64,000 nt of DNA. Origin: Microbacterium lemovicicum. GTDB taxonomy: Bacteria > Actinomycetota > Actinomycetes > Actinomycetales > Microbacteriaceae. Both the position numbers and the translations under genes were made by a program. This document shows, one piece after another, positions 52,163 through 62,879 of this stretch. The notes under the pieces are model-generated. The model was not told the origin of the DNA and searched no databases. It saw nothing but the letters and a program-made list of their open reading frames with translations. Each line of letters begins with the position of its first letter. Position 1 is the stretch's first letter. The stretch spans positions 2,294,001 to 2,358,000 of the forward strand of contig NZ_CP031423.1 of assembly GCF_003991875.1 (NCBI RefSeq). The letters are read 5' to 3'.

Positions 52163-53911
52163 ATGGCCGAATCCTCCGACCAGCGCGCCCTCGCGACGCG
52201 GCTGTCCGGCATGAGCGACGAGCAGCTGTCGATGGCCTTCCGGCGTCGTGGGGTCTCGACCGGCGCGTCCTGGCATGACTGGTTCGACGCCGCAGAAGGG
52301 CTGCTGGATGCTGCATCCGTCGACCGCGCACTGACCCGGCTGCCGCGGGTCGCGCTGCGGGCTGTCTCGGGGGACGCCGGTGATTCCGGTTCCGCCGGTG
52401 CAGCCGACCTCTCCGCGCTTCTGCTCGCGGGCGAGGACGGCGTCGCCTACGGCATGGTGCGCGAGCGGGCCGCGGCACTCGCCGACGTTCGCCCCGAGGT
52501 CTTCGCTCCGACGCCGGAGGTCATGGCGCCCGGTGCGGCGGATGCCGCGTCGACCGCCGCCATCGCAGAGCGGGTGTTCCGCACCCTCAGCGCGCTCGCC
52601 GATGTCGTGCTGGCCGCGAGCCTCGCCCCGCTCGCCCGCACCGGCGCCGGCGGTATCAGCGCCGTCGACCGGCGGCGGTTCGTCGAGGCGGAGATCGTCG
52701 AGTCCGCCGAGCAGCTCGAAGACCTCGTGGCCGTCGCGGCGAGCGCCGGCCTGCTGAGCGCCGTCGACCGCGAGTGGGCGGCGACGGATGAGGGCGATGC
52801 GTGGCTCCGCCTGACGAGCGCCGCACGGTGGGCGGCCGTCGTGGAAGGCTTCCGCTCCACTCTGCCCGAGGCGCTGCGCACGCCCGACGGCGGCTACCAA
52901 CCCGTCGCCGGATGGCTCGACGCCTTCCCGCTCGACGCCGACTGGCCGGCACGCGCGCAGCAGCTGCAGCGGACCGCCGTCGCGTGGGGACTCGTCGCCG
53001 GCCACGATGCGACCGGGCTGTCCGTCGAACCGGCATGGGCGACCCCGTTGCGACTCGGAGAGGCCGCGACGCCCGCTCCCCTGGCCGCCGAGCTCCCGGC
53101 AGAGATCGACCGCGTCTACCTGCAGGCCGACCTGACCGCCATCGCTCCCGGGCCGCTCGCGCCCGAGCTCGACCTGCGGCTGCGCACCCTCGCGCGCCGC
53201 GAGTCGCGCGCACAGGCCTCGACGTACCGCTTCGACGCCGACACGGTCGCCGGTGCCATGACGGGCGGCGAGACGGCTGCGTCGCTCACGGAGTTCCTCT
53301 CCGGACTGTCGCTCACCGGCATCCCCCAGCCCCTCGCGTACCTGATCGAATCCGCCGCCGCTCGCCACGGGCGCGTCACGGTGCGCCAGGATGCCGCGAC
53401 CGGCCACACCCTCGTCGCCAGCGACGACGACGCGATGCTCGCCACGATCGAGGTCGACCAGTCGCTGCGCCCGCTCGGACTCGTCACCGACGACGGCGGC
53501 CTCGTCACCCGCGTCTCGCGCGACTCCGTCTACTGGGCCCTCGCCGACGCCCGCTACCCCGTCATGGCCGTCGACGGAGCCGGAGACGCCCTGCCCCTCC
53601 GACGCGGACGACGAGCGGGAGCGGATGCTGCGCCCCCCGTCGCCGACTACGCCCGGCTCCTGGCGATCCTGCGTTCGGGCGGAGGCGGAGGCGACGCGGA
53701 TGCCGCCTGGCTCGAGCGAGAGCTGGACCTCGCCGTCCGCTCGCGAGGAATCATCGTCGTCGACGTGCGGCTGCCCGACGGTACGCAGCGCTCCTTCACC
53801 CTCGAGGCGTCGGGCCTCGGCGGCGGGCGGCTGCGCGGTCGTGACAAGGCGGCCGACGTCGAGCGCACGCTGCCGTTGTCGAGCATCGTGAGCGTCCGCC
53901 CCGGCACCTGA
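52163..53911 (+). CDS. helicase-associated (XPB/Ssl2 N-terminal-like) protein
   Basis: A 582-residue protein of the actinobacterial family annotated as helicase-associated or Helicase_C_3/XPB_N-like. Landmarks are LSGMSDEQLSMAFRRRGVST at the start, RVYLQADLTAIAPGPLAPEL in the middle and LPLSSIVSVRPGT at the end. It has no Walker motifs, so it is no helicase itself. It stands directly upstream of the XPB-type helicase gene and the two probably act together in DNA repair. The ATG follows the upstream stop by 1 nt. Confidence 0.9.
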   Translation: MAESSDQRALATRLSGMSDEQLSMAFRRRGVSTGASWHDWFDAAEGLLDAASVDRALTRLPRVALRAVSGDAGDSGSAGAADLSALLLAGEDGVAYGMVRERAAALADVRPEVFAPTPEVMAPGAADAASTAAIAERVFRTLSALADVVLAASLAPLARTGAGGISAVDRRRFVEAEIVESAEQLEDLVAVAASAGLLSAVDREWAATDEGDAWLRLTSAARWAAVVEGFRSTLPEALRTPDGGYQPVAGWLDAFPLDADWPARAQQLQRTAVAWGLVAGHDATGLSVEPAWATPLRLGEAATPAPLAAELPAEIDRVYLQADLTAIAPGPLAPELDLRLRTLARRESRAQASTYRFDADTVAGAMTGGETAASLTEFLSGLSLTGIPQPLAYLIESAAARHGRVTVRQDAATGHTLVASDDDAMLATIEVDQSLRPLGLVTDDGGLVTRVSRDSVYWALADARYPVMAVDGAGDALPLRRGRRAGADAAPPVADYARLLAILRSGGGGGDADAAWLERELDLAVRSRGIIVVDVRLPDGTQRSFTLEASGLGGGRLRGRDKAADVERTLPLSSIVSVRPGT

Positions 53912-54003
53912 CGCGTGATCGCGCAGCCTCCGATCGCCGCAGCGTTCACGCCGCGATGAATCGCGGCATGCGGCCCTCGCATCCTGCACCGTGCGAGCGC
54001 GGA

Positions 54004-54017
54004 TAGAATCGAAGGCT
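54004..54017 (+). promoter_or_regulatory. leaderless promoter of the XPB helicase gene
   Basis: TAGAAT at 54004-54009 is 8 nt before the ATG at 54018 (MADGPLIVQSD), which I prefer over an ATG at 53991 that lies upstream of the -10 box. Confidence 0.6.
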
Positions 54018-55670
54018 ATGGCTGACGGACCCCTCATCGTGCAGAGCGACCGCACCGTGCTGCTCGAAGTCGCTCATCCCGACGCCGAGAGCGCACGGCA
54101 CGAGCTCGCGATCTTCGCCGAGCTCGAGCGCGCACCCGAGCACATCCACACGTATCGCGTGACCCGGCTGGGACTGTGGAACGCACGCGCCGCCGGACAC
54201 ACGGCGGAGGACATGCTGTCCACGCTCGACCGCTGGTCGCGCTTCCCCGTGCCGCCGTCGGTGTCGCTCGACATCCGCGAGACGGTCGGCCGCTACGGGC
54301 GCCTCGTCATCGAGCGCGACACCGTCGACGGGCAGGAGGGCACTCTCGTGCTGCGCTCGAGCGACCCCGCGGTGCTGACCGAGATGGCCCGCAACAAGCG
54401 GATCTCGCCGCTGCTCATCGGGCATCCCTCCCCCGACACCTACGTGGTGGATGCCTGGGCCCGAGGCCAGATCAAGCAGGAGCTGCTGAAGATCGGCTGG
54501 CCCGCCGAAGACCGCGCCGGCTATACGCCCGGCACGCCGCACGACATCGCGCTGGCCGAGGACGGCTGGACTCTCCGCCCGTATCAGCGGAAGGCGGTCG
54601 ACATCTTCACCGAGGGCGGCTCGGGCGTCGTCGTGCTTCCCTGCGGCGCAGGCAAGACGCTCGTCGGCGCGGCCGCGATGGCCGACACCAAGACGACCAC
54701 GCTCATCCTCGTGACCAACACGGTCAGCGCCCGGCAGTGGCGCGACGAGCTGTTGAAGCGCACCACCCTCACGGCCGAGGAGATCGGCGAGTACTCCGGC
54801 CAGGCCAAGGAGGTCAAGCCGGTCACGATCGCGACGTACCAGATCCTCACGGCGAAGCGGAAAGGCCAGTACGCGCACCTCGCGCTGCTGGACGCCCTCG
54901 ACTGGGGTCTCATCGTCTACGACGAGGTGCACCTGCTGCCCGCGCCGGTGTTCAAGCTCACCGCCGACCTGCAGGCCCGACGGCGCCTGGGCCTCACCGC
55001 CACGCTGGTGCGCGAGGACGGCCGCGAAGGCGACGTGTTCAGCCTGATCGGGCCCAAGCGGTTCGACGCCCCGTGGAAGGAGATCGAGGCGCAGGGCTTC
55101 ATCTCCCCCGCCGCCTGCTACGAGGTGCGCGTCGACCTTCCCGACGGCGAGCGGATGGAGTACGCCGCGGCCGCCGACGACGAGCGCTACCGCCTCGCGG
55201 CGACCGCCGACGCGAAGATCGACGTCGTCCGCAGCCTCGTGCAGCGGCACGCCGGCGAGCGCATCCTCGTGATCGGCCAGTACCTCGACCAGATCGATGA
55301 GCTGGCACAGGCGCTCGACGCTCCGCAGATCACCGGCGCGACGCCGGTGGACGAGCGCGAGCGGCTGTACCAGGCGTTCCGCGTCGGCGAGATCTCGCTG
55401 CTCGTGGTGTCCAAGGTGGCGAACTTCTCGATCGATCTGCCCGAGGCATCCGTCGCCATCCAGGTGTCGGGCTCGTTCGGCTCTCGCCAGGAGGAGGCCC
55501 AGCGCCTCGGACGCCTGCTGCGGCCGAAGGAGTCGGGTCACACCGCCAGCTTCTACACGCTCATCGCGCGCGACACCGTCGACCAGGACTTCGCGCAGAA
55601 TCGTCAGCGCTTCCTCGCCGAGCAGGGGTACAGCTACACGATCCTCGACGCCGACGCGATCGCCGCCTGA
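54018..55670 (+). CDS. DNA repair helicase, XPB type
   Basis: A 550-residue SF2 helicase of the bacterial XPB family. The N-terminal domain begins DGPLIVQSDRTVLLEVAHPD, followed by LRPYQRKAVDIFTEGGSGVV. Walker A is VLPCGAGKTLVGAA, then YDEVHLLPAPVFKLTADLQA (DEVH), RLGLTATLVREDGREGDVFS with the RED motif, and LVVSKVANFSIDLPEA and QRLGRLLRPKESGHTASF. It acts as a 3'-5' helicase in repair. It has its own leaderless promoter although it follows its partner gene by about 100 nt. Confidence 0.95.
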   Translation: MADGPLIVQSDRTVLLEVAHPDAESARHELAIFAELERAPEHIHTYRVTRLGLWNARAAGHTAEDMLSTLDRWSRFPVPPSVSLDIRETVGRYGRLVIERDTVDGQEGTLVLRSSDPAVLTEMARNKRISPLLIGHPSPDTYVVDAWARGQIKQELLKIGWPAEDRAGYTPGTPHDIALAEDGWTLRPYQRKAVDIFTEGGSGVVVLPCGAGKTLVGAAAMADTKTTTLILVTNTVSARQWRDELLKRTTLTAEEIGEYSGQAKEVKPVTIATYQILTAKRKGQYAHLALLDALDWGLIVYDEVHLLPAPVFKLTADLQARRRLGLTATLVREDGREGDVFSLIGPKRFDAPWKEIEAQGFISPAACYEVRVDLPDGERMEYAAAADDERYRLAATADAKIDVVRSLVQRHAGERILVIGQYLDQIDELAQALDAPQITGATPVDERERLYQAFRVGEISLLVVSKVANFSIDLPEASVAIQVSGSFGSRQEEAQRLGRLLRPKESGHTASFYTLIARDTVDQDFAQNRQRFLAEQGYSYTILDADAIAA

Positions 55671-55726
55671 CCCGCGACGGCTCGTCGCGCGAGCGCAAGG
55701 GTCTGCCGTCGACGGTGCCCGCGACC

Positions 55727-55739
55727 TAGGCTCGCCCGC
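55727..55739 (+). promoter_or_regulatory. leaderless promoter of the gene at 55740
   Basis: TAGGCT at 55727-55732, 7 nt before the ATG; no ribosome site is present. Confidence 0.55.
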
Positions 55740-56948
55740 ATGACCCGCACCGATCGCGACCACGACCTCGTTCTGCTGGGCGCGACCGGATTCGTCGGGA
55801 GGCTGACCGCGGAGCACCTCGTCGCGTCGGCGCCGAAGGATGCGCGCATCGCGCTCGCCGGACGATCGCCCGAGAAGCTGCGACAGCTCACCGCGCGGCT
55901 CGGCGTCGACTGGCCGACCGTCGTCGTCGACAGCTCCGACGCCGTGGCCGTCGAGCGGCTCGCGGCGTCGACCGGCGTCGTGGCGACCACTGTCGGCCCC
56001 TATCTCTCGCGCGGACTGCCGCTGGCGACCGCCTGCGCACGGGCGGGCACCTCGTACGCCGACCTCACCGGCGAGAGCGCGTTCGTCAGCCGATCGATCG
56101 CCGCCAACCACGGGATCGCCGGCGCCTCGGGTGCGCGGATCGTGCATTCGTGCGGGTTCGACTCCATCCCCTCCGATCTCGGGGTCGGCCTGTCGGCCGA
56201 AGCCGCGGGCGGCGGTGCGCTCGTCGAGGCGATCGCACAGGTGCGCTCGATCCGCGGCGGCGTCAGCGGCGGAACCATCGACTCGCTCCGGCAGCAGCTC
56301 ATCGCCGCGCAGTCCGATGCGCGCCTGCGGCGCATCATCTCCGATCCCTTCGCCCTGACGCCCGGACCGTCCGTGCGGCTTCCGGCGGGCAGCATCCCGC
56401 ACGGCAGCTCCCGTGACCGCGCGACGGGACGCTGGCAGGCGCCGTTCGTCATGGGGGCGTTCAATCGGCAGGTCGTGCAGCGGTCGAACTACCTGACGGG
56501 CTGGGGCTACGGGCAGCTGCTGCGCTACCGCGAGGTCGTCGACACGCTCCCGGGCCTGCGGGGCCGCGCCCTGGCGGCCGCGGTCGACGCGCTTCCTGCG
56601 GTGCTCGGCGGCGCGCTCACCTTCCCGCCCACGCGGGCGCTGCTGGACCGGCTCCTGCCCGCGCCCGGCGAAGGCCCGAGCGAGGCGACGATGGACCGCG
56701 GCCGGTTCTCGATCGACGTGGACGTGTATCCGATCGAGGGACAGCCGATGCGCACACGGGTCGCGGCACCCTACGATCCCGGCTACCGCGGCACGGCCGT
56801 CATGCTCGGCGAATCCGCCCTCTGCCTGGCGCTGGACGACCTCGCCGATCACGCCGGCGTCCTCACTCCGATGGTCGCCATGGGGCAGGCGCTCGCCGCG
56901 CGGCTGCGGGCGCACCGCTTCACGCTGGACACCTCCCCCCTTTCCTGA
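55740..56948 (+). CDS. saccharopine dehydrogenase-like/trans-acting enoyl reductase family protein
   Basis: A 402-residue Rossmann-fold protein starting MTRTDRDHDLVLLGATGFVG (GATGFVG dinucleotide motif). It has the family's TTVGPYLSRGLPLATACARA, SYADLTGESAFV and IVHSCGFDSIPSDLGVGLSA blocks. Actinobacterial members are annotated saccharopine dehydrogenase NADP-binding domain or trans-acting enoyl reductase, after the phthiocerol enzyme of mycobacteria. No polyketide or lipid genes are near, so the substrate is unknown. Confidence 0.9.
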   Translation: MTRTDRDHDLVLLGATGFVGRLTAEHLVASAPKDARIALAGRSPEKLRQLTARLGVDWPTVVVDSSDAVAVERLAASTGVVATTVGPYLSRGLPLATACARAGTSYADLTGESAFVSRSIAANHGIAGASGARIVHSCGFDSIPSDLGVGLSAEAAGGGALVEAIAQVRSIRGGVSGGTIDSLRQQLIAAQSDARLRRIISDPFALTPGPSVRLPAGSIPHGSSRDRATGRWQAPFVMGAFNRQVVQRSNYLTGWGYGQLLRYREVVDTLPGLRGRALAAAVDALPAVLGGALTFPPTRALLDRLLPAPGEGPSEATMDRGRFSIDVDVYPIEGQPMRTRVAAPYDPGYRGTAVMLGESALCLALDDLADHAGVLTPMVAMGQALAARLRAHRFTLDTSPLS

Positions 56949-56961
56949 CCCGGGGCCGGTC

Positions 56962-57013
56962 GGGGACGACTTTCGTCGCCCGCGGACGCTCGCGGGCGAC
57001 AGAAGTCGTCCCC
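56962..57013. terminator. long perfect-like hairpin downstream of the saccharopine dehydrogenase-like gene
   Basis: The arms starting GGGGACGACTTTCG (56962) and ending GACAGAAGTCGTCCCC (57013) pair over about 23 bp, with one C/A mismatch and one T/G wobble, around the loop GACGCT (56985-56990). It is 14 nt after the stop codon. No U tract follows, so it may be a terminator, an mRNA stabiliser or an interspersed palindrome. Confidence 0.6.
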
Positions 57014-57105
57014 AAACCCCGGTTCGGGGGCGTGGAGCGACCGAAACGGGCGGTTCGCGCGGCGCCTACCAGCCTCCGCAGGGATCGGGTCACCATAATG
57101 GGCCT

Positions 57106-57798
57106 ATGACCGCACCGCGCATTCTCGTCGTGGACGATGAGCCGAACATCCGCGACCTGCTGATCACGAGCCTGCGTTTCGCGGGTTTCCAGGTCCGCGC
57201 CGTCTCCAACGGAGCGCAGACCATCTCGGCCGTGCTCGAGGAGGAGCCCGACCTGATCGTGCTCGACGTGATGCTCCCCGACATGAACGGCTTCAGCGTC
57301 ACCAAGCGCCTCCGCGGCGCCGGGTACACGGCGCCCATCCTCTTCCTCACCGCGAAGGACGAGACCGAGGACAAGATCGCCGGCCTCAACGCCGGCGGCG
57401 ACGACTACGTGACGAAGCCCTTCTCGCTCGACGAGATCGTGGCCCGCATCCAGGCGATCCTGCGTCGCACGATGCAGGCCGACGAGGAGTCGATCATCCG
57501 CGCGGGTGAGCTGACGATGGACCAGGACACCCACGACGTCACGGTCGGCGACGTGTCGATCGACCTGAGCCCGACCGAGTTCAAGCTGCTGCGCTACCTC
57601 ATGCTCAACCCCAACCGGGTGCTCTCGAAGGCGCAGATCCTCGACCACGTCTGGGAGTACGACTTCAACGGCGACGCCGGCATCGTGGAGAGCTACATCT
57701 CCTACCTGCGCCGGAAGATCGACCCGCACTCCACCGAGGCGCTCATCCAGACCAAGCGCGGCTTCGGCTACATGCTCAAAGCGGGCAAGACCGCGTAG
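57106..57798 (+). CDS. OmpR/PhoB-family response regulator
   Basis: A 230-residue response regulator. The receiver domain has the acid pocket in RILVVDDEPNIRDLL, the phosphorylated Asp in DLIVLDVMLPDMNGFSV, and Thr and Lys in PILFLTAKDE and YVTKPFSLDE. The C-terminal winged helix shows LSPTEFKLLRYLMLNPNRVL and YISYLRRKIDPHS, RGFGYML. It is close to the MprA/TcrX-like group. A CATAAT box at 57094-57099, 6 nt before the ATG, suggests a leaderless mRNA. The partner kinase follows after 34 nt. Confidence 0.95.
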   Translation: MTAPRILVVDDEPNIRDLLITSLRFAGFQVRAVSNGAQTISAVLEEEPDLIVLDVMLPDMNGFSVTKRLRGAGYTAPILFLTAKDETEDKIAGLNAGGDDYVTKPFSLDEIVARIQAILRRTMQADEESIIRAGELTMDQDTHDVTVGDVSIDLSPTEFKLLRYLMLNPNRVLSKAQILDHVWEYDFNGDAGIVESYISYLRRKIDPHSTEALIQTKRGFGYMLKAGKTA

Positions 57799-57832
57799 CG
57801 CGCGGTCGCCGTGCAGATCCGAGGGGGCCGCT

Positions 57833-59584
57833 CTGGCTGACAAGACGGACTCTGTCACCTCCTGGTGGCGGGGCACGAGTCTGCGCGCCAAGGTGACGGG
57901 CGTCACCGTCGCCCTCCTCGCCATGGGTCTCATCGCGGCCGGCGTCGGCACGGCCGTCTTCCTGCGCAACACCCTCGTCGCGAGCACCGACGACCAGCTT
58001 CGACAGCTCGCCGACACCAGCGCGTGGAAGACCGTCGTCGATCCGGTGATCAGCGCCGACGGCATCGATTTCGCCAGGAAGGCCGACTACCCCAGCGACT
58101 ACTACGTCGCGATCTACGACCCCGACGGCGAGCGCGTCATCGTCGGCGGCGGACGGGCGGGAGCGACCAATCAGCCGGTGTTCCCCGCGAACGCCGACCT
58201 GGAGTACAGCCGAAATCAGACCGACCCCTTCCAGCTGCCCAGCGCCGTCGGCGCGGCGCCCTACAAGGCGATCGTGCAGGTCTTCCAGGTGCCGAACGTG
58301 CCGACCTATTACACGCAGCTGATCGCGCTGCCGCTGTCTCCCATCGATCGCGTCGTGACCCAGTTCCTCGGCATCTACGGCGTCCTCGCTGCGATCACGA
58401 TCATCGCGGGCGCCGTCCTCACTCGACTGCTCGTGACACTCGCCTTCCGCAACCTCGGTCAGGTGGAGTCCACCGCCATGGCGATCGCCGGTGGCGACTT
58501 CAGCCAGCGCATGACCGACGTCGAGCCCGGCACCGAGGTCGGCAGGCTCAAGATCGCGATCAACACCATGCTCGGCCGCATCGACGGTGCGCTCTCGGAC
58601 CGCGACGCCACCGTCCGCCAGATGCGCCGCTTCATCGGCGACGCCAGCCATGAGCTGCGCACGCCGCTGGTCACCGTCCGCGGCTACGCCGAGCTCTATC
58701 GCATGGGCGCGATCACCGGTGATGAGGACGTCGCGCAGGCGATGGAGCGCATCGAGAAGGAGGCGATGCGGATGGGCGTGCTCGTCGAAGACCTCCTCGC
58801 CCTCGCCCGCCTCGACGAGCGCCGCGACGTCGTCATCGCGCCCGTCGACCTGCGCCCCATCGCGCGCGATGCCGCCATGGACGTCCGCGCCGCGGCTCCC
58901 CAGCGCCCGGTCACGGTGCTCGACGACCCGACTCCGCCGGCGGCGGAGCCCGCAGCATCCCCTTCTCCCGACCCCGATGACGCGACCGATGAAGACGCAC
59001 CCCGGCGCGGTGGTCCGCAGACGTCGGCGATCGCCCGCGCCGGCGCGACCCTCTCGCTGCTGCGGCGTCGTCCTCGATCATCGGATGCCACGGGCCGGGG
59101 TGACGCTCCGACCGGGGAGCTCGCCATCGCCGAGTCGGTGCCGCCGATCGTGCTGGGTGACGAGAACCGTATCCGGCAGGTGGTGACGAACCTGCTGGGC
59201 AACGCGCGCCGCTTCACCTCGGAGGACTCCCCCATCGAGCTGCGGGTCGGCACCGACGTGACTGCCGGCATGGGCTGGATCGAGGTCATCGACCACGGCG
59301 AGGGCATCCCCGAGCAGATCCGCGACAAGATCTTCCAGCGTTTCTGGCGCGCCGACACCTCGCGCACGCGCGAGACCGGGGGCACGGGGCTCGGACTCTC
59401 GATCGTGGCCTCCATCGTGGACGCCCTGCACGGCACGGTCGACGTGCGCGAGACGCCCGGTGGCGGCGCGACGTTCCGGGTGGCGTTCCCGCTCGCGCAG
59501 ACGCGCAACGCGGCCGACCACCTCCTCATCGAGACGCAGCCCATTCCGCGTCTGATCGACCCGCCGCGCAGCGACCGCGACTGA
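57833..59584 (+). CDS. sensor histidine kinase
   Basis: A 583-residue membrane kinase. The first membrane helix is VTGVTVALLAMGLIAAGVGT, then an extracellular sensor region to about residue 178 and the second helix GVLAAITIIAGAVLTRLLVT. HAMP follows, with the phosphoacceptor in FIGDASHELRTPLVTVRGYA, then N box NRIRQVVTNLLGNARRF, and G boxes in VIDHGEGIPEQI and TGGTGLGLSIVASIVD. Between the HisKA and ATPase domains lies an insertion of about 70 residues rich in Pro, Asp and Arg. The frame begins before the first GTG (57893): a CTG at 57833 with GAGGGGG 5 nt upstream gives LADKTDSVTSWWRGTSLRAK, a fitting cytoplasmic N-terminus. Confidence 0.9.
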   Translation: MADKTDSVTSWWRGTSLRAKVTGVTVALLAMGLIAAGVGTAVFLRNTLVASTDDQLRQLADTSAWKTVVDPVISADGIDFARKADYPSDYYVAIYDPDGERVIVGGGRAGATNQPVFPANADLEYSRNQTDPFQLPSAVGAAPYKAIVQVFQVPNVPTYYTQLIALPLSPIDRVVTQFLGIYGVLAAITIIAGAVLTRLLVTLAFRNLGQVESTAMAIAGGDFSQRMTDVEPGTEVGRLKIAINTMLGRIDGALSDRDATVRQMRRFIGDASHELRTPLVTVRGYAELYRMGAITGDEDVAQAMERIEKEAMRMGVLVEDLLALARLDERRDVVIAPVDLRPIARDAAMDVRAAAPQRPVTVLDDPTPPAAEPAASPSPDPDDATDEDAPRRGGPQTSAIARAGATLSLLRRRPRSSDATGRGDAPTGELAIAESVPPIVLGDENRIRQVVTNLLGNARRFTSEDSPIELRVGTDVTAGMGWIEVIDHGEGIPEQIRDKIFQRFWRADTSRTRETGGTGLGLSIVASIVDALHGTVDVRETPGGGATFRVAFPLAQTRNAADHLLIETQPIPRLIDPPRSDRD

Positions 59585-59728
59585 GTCCGGCTGGACCGAC
59601 GCCGAGCGCCGATCCTCCCCACCGGTTCGAGGGAGCTCGTCGCCACGGAGGTCGGCGCGAGCCTCGGATGCCGCGTGCTCCGCCGCCTAGCGTCGGAGCA
59701 CATCGCCCCCGATCCGAGGAGAACATCC

Positions 59729-60016
59729 GTGGCCACCTACTCCGTCGACAGCGACCAGCTGCTCACCGCCACCGCCGCCATGCGCGGCACGGCCGACCGC
59801 CTGCAGGGCGAGACGTCGGCCATGATGTCGCAGCTCACGCAGCTGCAGTCGACGTGGACCGGGAGCGCGGCCCTCGCCTTCCAGGGCGTCGTCGACCGCT
59901 GGCGCGTCGCGCAGCGGGGCCTCGAGGACAGCCTCAACGAGATCAACGCCGCCCTCGCCGCCGCCGGGCGGCAGTACGCCGACGCCGAGCAGCTCAACGC
60001 CGGTCTGTTCCGCTGA
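59729..60016 (+). CDS. WXG100-family (ESAT-6-like) protein
   Basis: A 95-residue helical hairpin protein starting VATYSVDSDQLLTATAAMRG. The turn motif WTG (in QSTWTGSAALAFQGVVDRW) and the C-terminal helix EDSLNEINAALAAAGRQYAD fit the WXG100 family, exported by ESX/type VII systems as dimers. GAGGAG is about 7 nt before the GTG at 59729. No type VII secretion gene is visible nearby. Confidence 0.88.
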   Translation: MATYSVDSDQLLTATAAMRGTADRLQGETSAMMSQLTQLQSTWTGSAALAFQGVVDRWRVAQRGLEDSLNEINAALAAAGRQYADAEQLNAGLFR

Positions 60017-60096
60017 ATGGCAGGCCATGCCGCACGCGCCGCCGCGCATGCGCCGTGCCGCCGCACGCCGCCGCCGCAACCCGCCGGCAACGACGA

Positions 60097-60124
60097 AGCG
60101 GCCCCGGCAGATGCCGGGGCCGCT
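60097..60124. terminator. convergent terminator hairpin between WXG100 gene and groEL
   Basis: AGCGGCCCCGGCA (60097-60109) and TGCCGGGGCCGCT (60112-60124) form a perfect stem of up to 13 bp. It lies 20 nt from the groEL stop and 80 nt after the WXG100 gene. Confidence 0.8.
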
Positions 60125-60143
60125 CGTGTCGTTCAGACGTGGA

Positions 60144-61839
<1,696 letters not shown>

Positions 61840-61846
61840 CCCCATT

Positions 61847-61873
61847 CTGGCACTCCCCCTAGGGGAGTGCAAG
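61847..61873. promoter_or_regulatory. CIRCE element 2 (degenerate) of groEL
   Basis: Arms CTGGCACTC and GAGTGCAAG, again with a 9-nt spacer (CCCCTAGGG, itself nearly palindromic). It is less perfect at the ends than element 1. Centre-to-centre distance is 34 bp. Confidence 0.75.
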
Positions 61874-61895
61874 CCACGCGGGACGGCGTGGCGAA

Positions 61896-61926
61896 GCATC
61901 CGTCGTCCCTGGGGACGAGCGGATGC
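61896..61926. terminator. hairpin after the cold-shock gene
   Basis: GCATCCGTCGTCC and GGACGAGCGGATGC pair with one bulged base around CTGG. It lies just beyond the stop of the minus-strand cold-shock gene. Confidence 0.65.
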
Positions 61927-61932
61927 CGCGGG

Positions 61933-62136
61933 TCAGCGGACGACCTGCACCGATTCGGCCTGAGGGCCCTTCTGACCGGTTCCGACCGTGAACTCGACGG
62001 TCTGGCCCTCTTCGAGCACCCGGAATCCCGACATGTCGATGTTCGAGTAGTGGACGAAGACGTCCTGGCCGTCCGCCACGGTGATGAAGCCGAAGCCCTT
62101 CTCGGCGTTGAACCATTTGACGGTGCCCTGGGTCAT
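61933..62136 (-). CDS. cold-shock protein, CspA family
   Basis: A 67-residue classic cold-shock protein: [20 protein letters not shown] with RNP1, DVFVHYSNI with RNP2, ending ESVQVVR. It binds single-stranded nucleic acids and prevents RNA secondary structure. AGGAG lies 9 nt before the ATG at 62136; a GTG three codons upstream would start inside the ribosome site and is rejected. Confidence 0.95.
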   Translation of the reverse strand: MTQGTVKWFNAEKGFGFITVADGQDVFVHYSNIDMSGFRVLEEGQTVEFTVGTGQKGPQAESVQVVR

Positions 62137-62262
62137 GCGAATCACTCCTGTTGCCTGCGGTCAGGAGCATCGTATGCACCGGGATGAGCGCGATCCCGGC
62201 CGTCCGGCGACTGTTGACACGGGTGCACCGAACTTTTTACCGGCGTGAAACACGCCGCCGCG

Positions 62263-62835
62263 TCAGGGGCCGGTGGTGGGCGTCGGCGGGGTGGACGTTC
62301 GGTCGAGGCCGATGACGACCGTGAGCTGCTTCGCGTCGGGCTCGAGCGGCTGGTAGACCTCGCTCTGCTCGATGCGCGCGCCGCCGATGACCTGGGCGAG
62401 ACCCAGGGCGGCGGGCTCGTCGGCGGGCAGCAGGTAGTACACCGTGGTCTGCGGGAAGTCCGTGCTGCCCGCACCGCCGGCGAGCACCGCGTCGCTCGCC
62501 CAGCCGGCCTGCACCACGACGTCCTTGACCTGCGTCGCGAGACCGTCCTCCGGGGTGGCGTTCAGGATGCTGACGTTGTAGCTCGTGTCGACCACCGGCG
62601 TCACGACGGGCGCGGGTGTCGTCGAGGGCGTGGGCGTCGGGAACAGCGTGACGCGGCCGGACGCGATGAGCGTGCCGAAGATGCCGAGCGCGATGAGGAC
62701 GATGGTCGCCACCGCCGCCCAGAGGAAGATGACCCACCCGCGCATGTGCGGATTCTCGGCGCGGTGCGCGCCCACCCGGCCGTGCGGCGAGGGGAGGTCG
62801 TCGAAGCGATCCTTGGGGAAGGAGGGTCTCGGCAT
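62263..62835 (-). CDS. LytR_C-domain membrane protein
   Basis: A 190-residue protein with a cytoplasmic N-terminus (MPRPSFPKDRFDDLPSPHGR), one membrane segment WVIFLWAAVATIVLIALGIF and a Thr/Pro linker. An external LytR_C domain follows (YNVSILNATPEDGLATQVKD, TVYYLLPADEPAALGLAQVI). Such stand-alone proteins are linked with cell-envelope biogenesis next to DUF3263 proteins in actinobacteria, as here. A CGGCGTG-AAA-CACGCCG hairpin (62241-62257) is just past the stop. Confidence 0.9.
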   Translation of the reverse strand: MPRPSFPKDRFDDLPSPHGRVGAHRAENPHMRGWVIFLWAAVATIVLIALGIFGTLIASGRVTLFPTPTPSTTPAPVVTPVVDTSYNVSILNATPEDGLATQVKDVVVQAGWASDAVLAGGAGSTDFPQTTVYYLLPADEPAALGLAQVIGGARIEQSEVYQPLEPDAKQLTVVIGLDRTSTPPTPTTGP

Positions 62836-62879
62836 CCCTGGATCCTACCCAGCAGCCCTGTGACCGACCGTCGCGCGGC

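Noticed and set aside
59729..60016. Type VII secretion locus around the WXG100 gene
   Set aside because: No EccC-like ATPase, EccB/D/E or mycosin gene is nearby; the flanking genes are a two-component kinase and groEL.
62241..62257. CGGCGTG-AAA-CACGCCG as an intrinsic terminator of the LytR_C gene
   Set aside because: The hairpin is real, but on the minus strand it is followed by GTAAAAAG rather than a U tract, so I mention it only as a hairpin.
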